NCBI GenBank assembly: GCA_029747015.1
Contig: JAKOGI010000438.1
Location: 512,001-576,000, forward strand
Direction: 5' to 3'
Source of the DNA: Carnegiea gigantea
Lineage: Eukaryota; Streptophyta; Magnoliopsida; Caryophyllales; Cactaceae
DNA: 64,000 nt
Shown here: piece by piece, positions 55,718 through 64,000 of the stretch
Layout: the number at the start of each line of letters is the position of its first letter
How positions within the stretch are numbered: the first letter of the stretch is position 1
Program-made: the position numbers and the translations under genes
The notes under the pieces: model-generated
Told to the model about the DNA's origin: nothing
Database searches by the model: none
What the model saw: the letters and a program-made list of their open reading frames with translations, nothing else

Positions 55718-56526
55718 GGTAGCGTTTGGTTGGGGGAAAAATGATTTTTTCAGAAAATAATTTTTTAATTTTTCGTTGTTTGCCATGATAAAGGATGGAA
55801 AACTATTTTCAAAGGAAAGTAATTTTCCTTCCAATGGTAGAAAATTATTTCCTTTTTGAGAAGATGAGAAGTTGATTTTCTTCTTTCAACTCTTTGGCGA
55901 TGTGGTCAACATAAATTTAGGTGGAAAATTTGATTTCAACGGTTTGGATCGAAACTTGACTATTTGATAAAAATATTAAAATAAACTCACATCTAAATTT
56001 TGAGCTCAATTTTCGTTCATTTGGTTGACATTTATCTCCGCCGCAACAATTTTTATCGATATTTTTTGTCACTAGAACAATTTAGTTGACATGCCACTAG
56101 AACAATTTCAATAATTTGGATCGAAACTTGATTATCGGATATGAAGGATTAAGATAGGCTCAAATCCAGATTTTAGGCACAACATTCCTTCATTTGGTTA
56201 ATATTTTTTTCCGCCACGATAATTTGATCAACATTTTTCGCTACTTAAATAATTCAGTTGATATTTTTCGTCACTAAAACAATTTCAACAGTTTAATTAA
56301 AAATTAATTATCCTAGAGGAAATATTTTAAAAAACTCAAATATGAATTTTAATATCAAAATTCCTTCATTTGATCAACATTTATCTCTGCTATAATCAGT
56401 CAGCAGATATTTTTCGCCATTTAAACAACTTAGTTGATATTTTTCTTTTTTTAAAAAAATTATTTATCTTATACTAAACAAAAAAATATGACATAAAAAT
56501 TGTTTTTCTTCTAACCAAAAACTATC
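55718..56526. mobile_element. Tourist-like non-autonomous transposon, 809 bp, TTA target duplication
   Basis: The ends GGTAGCGTTTGGTTGGGGGA and CTAACCAAAAACTATC are inverted repeats, flanked by TTA (55715-55717 and 56527-56529). The interior repeats are the complement of those in 15078-16115, so it is the same family in inverse orientation. Confidence 0.83.
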
Positions 56527-56599
56527 TTAGATAACAAGAAATCATCATATCTGTGAATTCCGTGAACTTATTCTTTCATCCCTTGGATTTGTTCTTTTA

Positions 56600-56881
56600 C
56601 ACATGTAAAAGGCCGAAGATTTCATGGTTTCGGTATGTGAGCCGTGGAATACAACAGACTCATAGTCATAGTCTTAGTCATAGCAATCCCACTGTATGAG
56701 CCAACAACCGGCCTGGCCCTTGCCTCTGCGATGCCGCCAGAGCCAGCGGTCCACACGCGCGGGTGCAGCCTCGTGACAGGGTCCGCTCTCCTTCCCTCCC
56801 CCTCCCCCCCCCTCTCTCTCTCTTCAACGCTCCTTGCGAAAACGCGAATCCCTCTCGCATCTTCAAATCGCCAGCCCCTTT

Positions 56882-56930
<49 letters not shown>

Positions 56931-57275
56931 TGAATTGAACTTCAGTTGCCATTCGATACTTTGCACTTTGCAGTTACAATCACAGGGATTCAAATCATCA
57001 AGCTGTTTGTCTTTGCTTTCTTTCTGTTTGTTCTTTGTTGTTGTTTTTCTTTGCTATTTTTGTGTTTTCTCATTCCCAACCTTTCGCCTCTGCTCGCTCC
57101 TTTTCCCCAAATCGGAAGACCTACAAGCTTTATTGCGTCGCCTCAGCTTTTTTTAAAGGTTAGGCACTTTGTTTGATTAGGGTTTTTTGAGATTTGTTTT
57201 CCCAGCTAGTTGTTCAAATTGGTATCCTTTGTGCTTAGTTTACGCTAATTGTTGTGTTGTTTTTGGGGATTAATA
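56600..57275 (+). promoter_or_regulatory. promoter and 5' UTR region of the SAC3A-like gene
   Basis: A GC-richer segment (56690-56860) is followed by long pyrimidine tracts and then T-rich sequence up to the start codon. CT-rich tracts are common in plant core promoters and 5' leaders. No clear TATA box was found. A possible 5' UTR donor (AAAG|GTTAGG near 57158) cannot be confirmed. Confidence 0.5.
56887..56930. repeat. (CT)16 (GT)6 microsatellite
   Basis: Sixteen CT units run directly into six GT units, probably in the 5' leader of the SAC3A-like gene. Confidence 0.95.
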
Positions 57276-57371
57276 ATGGATCAGGATGTTATAATGACGA
57301 CTGAAGGAGGCAGTGCCCAAACGGTGGCGCCAGCAGCAGCTACAGCTAGTACTGATCCCAATTCTCTTGCG
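57276..57371 (+). CDS. SAC3A: SAC3 family protein A-like gene, coding exon 1
   Basis: ATG in TTAATAATGGATCAGG opens 32 codons (MDQDVIMTTEGGSAQT, then VAPAAATASTDPNSLA) and ends at a GTATTT donor in phase 0. Joined to the exon at 60761, the frame continues as KYPAEGSQAQTYQYYP. Plant SAC3A/THP3-like proteins begin with a short acidic segment before a Tyr/Gln/Ser-rich region, as here. In the family the C-terminal SAC3/GANP domain serves nuclear mRNA export or splicing-related complexes, but that domain is not in this window. The next in-frame ATG is codon 7, so the first is the likely start. Confidence 0.72.
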
Positions 57372-58196
57372 GTATTTCTTGAACCTTGTTCATTCTTTGT
57401 TTATTGATTCATGTCCACTTAGTTCTTGGTTCCTCCCCTATTCAGTTTACTTGAATTTGGGTTGTATTGGATCAGCTAAGTTTGTTATTGACTGGATTTC
57501 TGGGTGAGGTTTGTTGGCTATTTTGAAAATTTTCCGCGTCTGCATTGGTTTAGAATTCATCCCTTTATATGCTCCCCCCCCCCGGGGCATAGTTGGTGAT
57601 CTTCTAAGTTCTAAGCTTTCTGGTTTGAGTCCATTCCTTCTTCTGACTACGCCCTTTTTGGGCATTGGATTCGGAGGGAGGAATTTAACTACTCCTGTCT
57701 TGTGTTCAATGAAGTAGAAGGAGCATTTTATTCTGAAAGCTGTGGCCTTTCTTTTGGCCTCACTTGGTGTTATACTGTTATGGTAGAATGTGTAATTTTA
57801 ATCTTTGTTGATCTGTGAGGTATCAGTGATATTATGCAGACTGGTATCTGCTTCGTTGTTGAATCTCTGTTCAGTTCAGAGTAGTAGGTTTGTTTTGTTG
57901 CATGCTTGCATTCTTTATATTGCAACTATGTTAATACTTAACATTTCTAATTGCACAAAAAAGCACGTTGACCTTTGTGAATATGGTCAAAGTGTGGCCC
58001 ATGAAGCCACTCGAATGAGGATCTTTGTCCCTGACGATGAATAGCTTAGCCTTTCAAGGTCGTTAAAATATTTATGATATGAAAATGGAATATCCAGTAG
58101 CAAGAGCTTCTGATTTTTGTTCGGCGAGATTGTTGCTCTAGGTAGTTTATATGTCTCCAATGTCTTTTGGTTGGCAAAATAACTTAGGCCCTGTTT

Positions 58197-59616
58197 TTTT
58201 TCGTGGTTTAATGAACCCAACCCACTCCTTCTCCCCTTTCCCACTCCTTCCCATGCTTTAAAAAAAATACCCCTCCTTCCCACTCCTTTCCACTCTCACC
58301 CACTCCTTTGCATTCCTACATATAACTACTATTTTTCATATTTTGAGAACTTTTATAATTTATATAATTGTGTGTACAAATAGTCTGATAATAATTATAA
58401 AAAGTTTTATTTATTTTTCGGATGTTATGAAAATATTTGTGAGTTGTGCTGAAAATTGTAGATGACGTAATTTTTGTTATATATATTGAAGAAATAATAA
58501 TTTTTTCTATTTTGTTAAGCAAATGTTAGTTTTTGGTGACGGATAGATATTTTGGTTTTGATTCTGTATATGGAAGAGATGCTTTTTTTTTTGGGCGTTG
58601 GTTACGAAATATTATTGTAGATCACCAAAGCGTGGATGGTTGTTGATGTATGTGGAACAGATTTATTTTTCGTTCGTCGTAATTCGTGATAAAAATTGCA
58701 GATGTTTTTTCCAGTATAATGAAGGAATGTGTAATTTTTTTTGGTGGCGTTTGTAATTCGTGACAGGAAGTGCAGGTGTACTGTATGTGTATTTTGAGCA
58801 GATATTTTTTTCGTGTACGTTAGTAACAAAATATTGAAAGTTCTTCACACAAATTGTAGATGATTGTTTTCCGTATATTGAGGGTCTGTTCTTTTAATTA
58901 GGAAATATGGACTAGTAAATGGGTGAAGTCGGTTGAGATTGATAGAAGTGGGTTGAAGTGAGTATTTTTTTGTTAAAGTGGGTTGAAGTGGGTATTCTTT
59001 TGTTGAAGTGGGTTGAAGTTGGTAGAAGTAGGTTGAAATGGGTTGAAGTTAGTTGAAGTGCGTTGAATTTTTTTCCCATATTATGGGTAGAAGTTGGTTA
59101 AAATAGTGGGAAGTGGGTTGAAGTGGGTTAAAATGAATTGAAATTGATATTTTTTTAATTAAAGTTCGTGAAGTTAGTTGATATGGGTTGAAGTTGGTTG
59201 CGGTTGGTAAATTTGGATTTACCAACGAAAAGAACAAGGCCTGAATATATGTGTATTTTTTTCACTGCTCGTATATGGTTAACATCTGGGGAAAAAAAAT
59301 TATCCGCAATTTGTTTTACGAATAACAAAAATGACAATGTTATTGGGGTAACAACGGCCATAAAACAATATTTTGTACCCGAGTCAACATAGAAAAATAT
59401 TTTTTTCGGTCTAAAAAAAATTTTATCATCGGTAATTATTATCACAAATAAAAGATTACATTAAAAAACAAAATACGTAACTTAAATCAATTCTTCTACT
59501 TCATTCAACTCATTCGCACTCCTTTCCACTTCTTCTCACTCCCACCCACTCCTTCCCCCCTCTTCCCACTCTCACCCATTCCACACTTGCAATTTCTCAA
59601 CGAAAAGAACAGGGCT
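58197..59616. mobile_element. Tourist-like MITE in intron 1, TTA target duplication
   Basis: GGCCCTGTTTTTTTTCGTGG at the left and CGAAAAGAACAGGGCT at the right are inverted repeats, flanked by TTA (58194-58196 and 59617-59619). Both subterminal parts are rich in CCCACTCCTTCCCACTC-type repeats. A related element is inserted inside it. Confidence 0.78.
58882..59241. mobile_element. Tourist-like MITE nested in the intron-1 MITE, TGA target duplication
   Basis: The ends GGGTCTGTTCTTTTAATTAG and CAACGAAAAGAACAAGGCC are inverted repeats, flanked by TGA (58879-58881 and 59242-59244). The interior is GGTTGAAGTGGGTT-type minisatellite. Confidence 0.82.
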
Positions 59617-60367
59617 TTAGTATATCCAAATAATAATCTGAAAACCCGTAGAATCAGCTTAGAAAAGTAAACTGTGAGGTTAGCTTCAGCAGTCATTTTA
59701 TGGATGTGGAAAGACTTAGCACTTCCTAGCTGCAGCACAGAAAAAGAAAATTGTATTGAATCTGTGAGAAATCCGTAATTGCAGCCTGGAAGATCCATTC
59801 TCCTAGTGAATCTTAAAAACTATATGCCATGAAAAAGTGGCCCCAAAGAATGGTGCACCTCCTTGTCTCTTCTAAATTCTAACGTAAAGTGCACTTGTTT
59901 TGGGCAGACGACTCTGTTTGGTCTCTGATTCTGCAGCTTTAATTTTCTAATTTTAAATCTTGAGATTGTCCAGTACCATGCTGTGTCCCTTGTTCTCTAG
60001 TTTAGTAGTATAATTTCACCCTTTCTGTAACGTAGCAGTTTGCACTGTCAAGTCAATGAAAAATTGAGAGTGGTAGACCATGCAAATGTTTGACTTGGGT
60101 CTTCTTACGATAGTTGTAAGATGATCTGTGAGAAATGTTACATGAAAAAGATGGTTGGTGCAGCACATTGAGCCACGTGCTTTTTCTCATGGTGTTAAGG
60201 TGGACGGCTATGAGAGTATAGTTTCCGCGTTTACTGTAACAGCACACTTCCAAAAAAAATTGAGACCATTTTTTTATTTTGGGGGAGGTTTAAGATAAGA
60301 GGCCACCCCTTTGTGGCCCCTTGACACAGGCTGATAGGAGTTAGCAGATCAAGTGGTGGGAGGAACT

Positions 60368-60502
60368 CATTCTCAACCTGGGCCCCCCAAGGGAACTGTT
60401 AAGCTTCCAACAAATTCCCTCAGACCAGGGGATTTTGTCCATCGTAGGATTTGAACCCTTGAGGCCCAGGTTGGTATATTAAGGAAGCCCAGGCTGAGAA
60501 TG
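60368..60502. repeat. nested inverted repeat in intron 1
   Basis: The outer arms CATTCTCAACCTGGGC (60368-60383) and GCCCAGGCTGAGAATG (60487-60502) pair with one mismatch. An inner segment CTTGAGGCCCAGGTTGG (about 60450-60466) also pairs with the left arm. It could be a small foldback transposon. No target duplication was found. Confidence 0.7.
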
Positions 60503-60760
60503 TCTAAGTGGGGTATTCTTGAAATATTTATGCTATATTAGTCTGATCTATCAAAAAAGACATGCCTAAAAGTTTGATGCTAAGTTGAGCCAAATTTCCC
60601 CCCTCCAGCCCAAACACTGTTAAGGTGGGCAACTAGTTATGATGTTTATTACCTATACTCATCCTATGCTTGATATTTCATAGTTGGAAGATCTTGTATT
60701 TTGAATGATTGTTTATTCTGCTAATTTTTGACAATGTTGGTGCATTATGCTCTTATCCAG

Positions 60761-61606
60761 AAATATCCAGCTGAGGGGAGCCAAGCACAGACATATCAAT
60801 ATTATCCCTCAGCAATGGGGTCGACAGCTGTTTCATGGCCTGCACAAGGGGCAGATAATTCAAATTCGGGCAATGCAGCACTTCAAACTTTGAGCTACCA
60901 ATATAATCTGCAGCCATCTACCAGTGTCCCAGATGGTACAAATGCGCCTTCCCATATCTCTGCGTCAACAACTCCTGGAACAGATAATGCATCACACATG
61001 TACACTAGTTACGCCACATACCCAACCTCTACAAATTCATATAGTTATGGAAGTTCTGAATACACAAATTATTATAGTAGCTACCAGCAGCAGTCTAATC
61101 AATCATATCCTCAAGCTCAAGGAGCCTACCAAAATACAGGTTCTCCTTATCAGCCTATTTCCTCATTTCAGAATACCGGGTCTTATGCTGGGCCTACAAG
61201 TTATTCAAGCACTTACTACAATCCTGGTGATTATCAGACATCTGGAGCTTACGCAGGAAGTGGTTACAGCAGCCAAACTAACATATGGAGTGAAGGAAGT
61301 TATCCAAACTATTATGCAAATTATAATCAAGACTCAAGCAGTGCCTACAGTTCAACAAATGCTGCTACAACTACAACTCCAAACTATCAGCAGCATTATA
61401 AACAATGGGCGGATTATTACAATAATCAGACTGAAGTTACTTGTGCACCTGGAACAGAAAATACTACTGTTGCCAATACAGCTACTATGTTGTGTCCAGT
61501 TCCTGCTGGTTCTGGTGGGTACGTGACTCCCACTAGCCAGCCGCAGCAGTCCTATGCACCGGCTTGGAGGCCAGAGCCTGCCCCATCTGCAGTGCCATTG
61601 GTGCAG
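60761..61606 (+). CDS. SAC3A: SAC3 family protein A-like gene, coding exon 2
   Basis: 282 codons in phase 0, from acceptor TTATCCAG to donor CAG|GTTTGA. The product is low-complexity and rich in Tyr, Ser, Gln, Asn and Thr (for example YGSSEYTNYYSSYQQQ), prion-like in composition. Its end carries HYKQWADYYNNQTEVTCAPG, which matches the conserved KQWADYYxQTEVTCAPGTE block I recall from plant SAC3A (THP3-like) proteins, then SYAPAWRPEP. An uninterrupted frame of this length, splice-compatible with exon 1, supports a live gene. The family joins transcription, mRNA processing and export in the nucleus. Plant YTH-domain proteins also have Tyr/Gln-rich N-termini and are the main alternative. Confidence 0.75.
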
Positions 61607-62078
61607 GTTTGAGCTTCTTTTCCCCCCTTCTCATTTTTATGGTTACTTTAGAAATGGCTGAAAGAAACCTTTTAGTTGTTAGTCACTTGGCTTTTTTTTT
61701 CCCTTTTTTTTTGGGTTGGGTGGGATTCCATTTTAATTAGTGGACTTTGCTAACATATGATGATTTGCACTTACTGCAAATATGCATCAAATATTTGTTT
61801 TTTATTTATATAAAATTATAAATATGCATGAAGCACTGTGATTCAGGATTGAACTTGGTTCTGTTGGGTGTTGATGTTTTGTGATCCATCATCTTCGGAT
61901 TTGAATTCTTATTTGATTGAGTATTGGCATTTTTTTTAAGGTAACTTGCAAGCGCATTATGGGTGTGAAATATGCCATTAGCTTAATCACTGATCAGTTG
62001 ATTATTGGGTGTTTCGTTTTCACACATGGAAATGCGTGTGATACATAAATGCTTCTTGGTTTGTTTTCCATTTTTAAG

Positions 62079-62322
62079 TAGAGTTGGGAAAGTTTGAAGT
62101 GACACGATAACCTGACTCGAACCTGACTTGATGTTACTGAGAGAAACCTGAACCCGACACGAACCGAACCGATTTCGCTCCGAAGTCGACATGATTTGAC
62201 TGTTTAGCTTGAAAACATTTTATTTTTCAATTTTGAGTAGATCTAAACTATTTGCAAGACTGACACGAAATTGACCTATTTATTAAATGAGTCAACCCGA
62301 ACCGACCCGTTACCCAACTCTA
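62079..62322. mobile_element. small inverted-repeat element (TAGAGTTGGG)
   Basis: Perfect 10-bp inverted ends TAGAGTTGGG and CCCAACTCTA. The interior has repeats of the type GAACCCGACACGAACCGAAC and AACCCGAACCGACCCG. No target duplication identified. Confidence 0.65.
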
Positions 62323-62604
62323 GTTCTGAGTATATGCATGCCGTTACTTTTTTACTGTATATTAGAATAGTCCCTGCTGGAAAATTCTCACTCTTATTCC
62401 ATCTTTAAATGCATCAAAAATTTGCTGTGTTTGTGTGATTGCTGACCTTTATCTATCAGAACCAGTTGTAAAAATCTTGTTTCTATGTGGTATATTGTAA
62501 TTTGTAAGCAATAATCTTTTAGGATGCTGGGAGTATACTATTCTGGTTTGCTTGGAGACGGGTTAGGTGTTTATCCCTGAAAATTTTGAGAATCACAAAG
62601 TTGC

Positions 62605-62737
62605 ACATATTGCTATCTTGGAGGACAACAACAACAATGCTGCCCTGTATGCCTCCCATTTGCAAGTTCTGGGGAGAGTAAAATGTGCCTGGCCTTGAAC
62701 CCCTGGTCCTTAGCCTTACAGCCTTACCTCTGATCAT
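62605..62737 (+). mobile_element. SINE-like fragment
   Basis: ACAACAACAACAATG, CCCATTTGCAAGTTCTGGGG and AGAGTAAAATGT resemble the CAACAACAACAA...CACAAGTGGGGTCTGGGGAGGGTA block of plant SINEs. GAACCCCTGGTCCTTAG follows. Diverged and partial. Confidence 0.4.
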
Positions 62738-62905
62738 GGATTCAAAATATGGCCGAACCACAACGAAACGGCAGCATTGGAAAGGTTTTGGAGTTGGGCG
62801 AACCGCGTTTTCATGCCGTGATATGGAATGCAATTGCCGTATTAGAGCGATTTTGTCGTATCGCGACCGAAACCAAAATCACAACCGAGACCACATTTTG
62901 AATCC
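62738..62905. mobile_element. short MITE-like element (GGATTCAAAAT ends)
   Basis: GGATTCAAAATATGG and CCACATTTTGAATCC are inverted ends with one mismatch. Flanks TTACCTCTGATCAT and TTGCCTTTGATCTA are similar and may be a decayed duplication. The interior is CG-rich with CGAACCGCG and CGCGACCGAAACC motifs. Confidence 0.6.
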
Positions 62906-63009
62906 TTGCCTTTGATCTAATGAATTGGTTGTTCCCAATATAGTCACATCAAGAATTCTCTTGTTAAAAATATAAGGGTGAAAGTAGTAGGAGAGGTAAT
63001 CAAGCAAAA

Positions 63010-63010
<1 letters not shown>

Positions 63011-63044
<34 letters not shown>
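63011..63044. repeat. (CA)17 microsatellite
   Basis: Seventeen perfect CA units. Confidence 0.95.
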
Positions 63045-63046
<2 letters not shown>

Positions 63047-63138
63047 ACTACTATCATTGACCGAAAAATGCAACAACTGGTGAATAGTGGGAGATATAGA
63101 GAATGATAAAGAGTAGCATTAGACATAAGGGAGAATAT

Positions 63139-63760
63139 TTTTTTTTAAAAATTAAGTAATCAAGAGGTATATTAAAAGGACACCAAGGGAATGTCATCCA
63201 TTTACAAAAGAGGCAATTACAAAAACATTATGCCCTTAAGCATCTATAATGCAATCTACAAAAGCCAAAAAGTTCAAATGTTTGTTACCATTGAGCCCAA
63301 CACTCCAACGATATAACAACCTCAAAACATAGAGCTTAAAATCTTGAAACAACAAGGCTTTGTTCTAAAAAATACGTTTGATTTCTCTCCTTCCAAGTAG
63401 CCCACCAAATAGCCAAAGGAACCATATTCCAAGCTCCAAGGACCCAACTCTTCTTCATCCTTCTCCTCCAAGCCACTAGCACATCTCTCACGTTAGAAGG
63501 TTGAACCCAACTAACCCCCATTAGAGAGAGAGATAAATCCCAAAGCGAAGAAACCCACTGACAATGCACAAGGAGATGATCCACAGTTTCTTCCTCCAAA
63601 CACAAAGATTATCTACTTGGACCGCTAAAATTTCTTCTCTTAAGCATGTCTTTTGCAGGAATCTTGTCTATGGTAGCCGCCTAAGCAAACAAACACACTT
63701 TTGTGGGAGCTTTAGACTTCCAAATGGACTTGATCGCAAAATCTCGACCATCCTAGGCTT
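63139..63760 (-). pseudogene. LINE-type element fragment, zf-RVT domain
   Basis: Read on the minus strand, one frame gives KSIWKSKAPTKVCLFA, a stop, AATIDKIPAKDMLKRRNF, a further stop, then CLEEETVDHLLVHCQWVSSL and AIWWATWKERN. This is the zinc-binding domain (zf-RVT) that follows the RT of plant non-LTR retrotransposons, with its Cys and His residues in CLEEETVDHLLVHC. Two in-frame stops break it. A poly-A tail is suggested by the T run at 63139-63146 on the plus strand. It lies antisense to the SAC3A-like gene. Confidence 0.8.
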
Positions 63761-64000
63761 CAAATTGTGTGGAACAAAAACTCTTGATGGTAAAGGACCC
63801 CTTAGAGTTTAGTGGTCACACAATCTCATCATTGCCTTGGGGCAAACCTATTTGCCAGCAAGTAAGGCTAACAAATTACAAATACTATCCTCTTCCCATT
63901 CAGACTCCTCACAAAAGTCAAATTCTAATGGCTAATGTCACCATTGGGAGAATATTGTTCATAGAAGCATTATAATGAAAGGAAACATAAAACACATAAA

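Larger units (their letters stand above)
57372..60760 (+). other. intron 1 of the SAC3A-like gene, carrying MITEs
   Basis: A 3389-bp interval between donor GTATTT and acceptor TTATCCAG. It contains a Tourist-like MITE with another nested inside it (58197-59616), a nested inverted repeat (60368-60502), a C-run with CCGGGG near 57573-57587, and otherwise T-rich intron-like sequence. Confidence 0.7.
61607..64000 (+). other. intron 2 or 3' flank of the SAC3A-like gene
   Basis: No further SAC3A exon was recognised in 2.4 kb. The stretch holds T-rich intron-like sequence, two MITE-like elements, a SINE-like fragment, a (CA)17 tract and an antisense LINE piece. The gene most likely continues to the right of the window. 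Confidence 0.5.

Noticed and set aside
56644..57156. 170-residue plus-strand frame upstream of the SAC3A-like start
   Set aside because: It spans the CT/GT microsatellite and T-rich leader, has no domain, and ends before the well-supported start codon.
60924..61526. 200-residue alternative frame inside SAC3A exon 2
   Set aside because: It is a shadow frame, rich in Ile, Leu and Gln because of codon bias in the true frame.
62685..62915. 76-residue plus-strand frame
   Set aside because: It overlaps the SINE-like and MITE-like pieces and has no domain. Its composition reflects the CG-rich MITE interior.

Overview
The window is nuclear DNA of a flowering plant, probably a eudicot. It is AT-rich and dominated by plant LTR retrotransposons (Tat, Athila and copia types, and a Cassandra TRIM), Tourist-like MITEs, a CACTA transposon and a tandem array of tRNA-Pro-derived units. 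One ordinary host gene is visible. I cannot name the species.

Layout. 1-8818: a decayed Ty3/gypsy Tat-lineage element on the minus strand. Its 5' LTR is at 8214-8818, its 3' LTR lies off the left edge, and it has an antisense coiled-coil ORF beyond integrase. 9781-10475: a complete Cassandra TRIM whose LTRs carry 5S rRNA-like sequence. 10640-16425: a MITE and SINE zone without recognisable genes. 17070-27260: thirteen tandem units of roughly 400-500 bp, each headed by an intact, degenerate or partial tRNA-Pro copy. One tRNA copy is split in its T arm by a Ty1/copia element (18884-23532) with a 5-bp target duplication. 27600-32600: scattered transposon remnants and MITEs.

32618 to about 53880 is a four-level nest. 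A Ty1/copia element on the plus strand is split in its RNase H region by an Athila-like gypsy derivative (36606-53374, duplication GTCCT). The right LTR of that derivative is split by a CACTA transposon (44627-52557, duplication TTT). The CACTA carries exon-like fragments of two host genes, an SDS22-type PP1 regulatory subunit and a GET1/WRB-type protein. It also carries a Tourist-like MITE (50555-52324, duplication TTA) whose left part is duplicated in inverse orientation, giving a palindrome of about 1.6 kb.

56600-64000 holds the start of the only convincing host gene, on the plus strand. It resembles plant SAC3 family protein A (THP3-like). Coding exon 1 is 57276-57371 and exon 2 is 60761-61606, separated by a 3.4-kb intron with nested MITEs. 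No further exon was recognised, so the gene runs beyond the window or has a long second intron containing MITEs, a SINE-like piece, a (CA)n tract and an antisense LINE fragment.

All readings are by eye. Element borders rest on terminal repeats, primer-binding sites and target duplications. Family names rest on remembered motifs and not on database searches.
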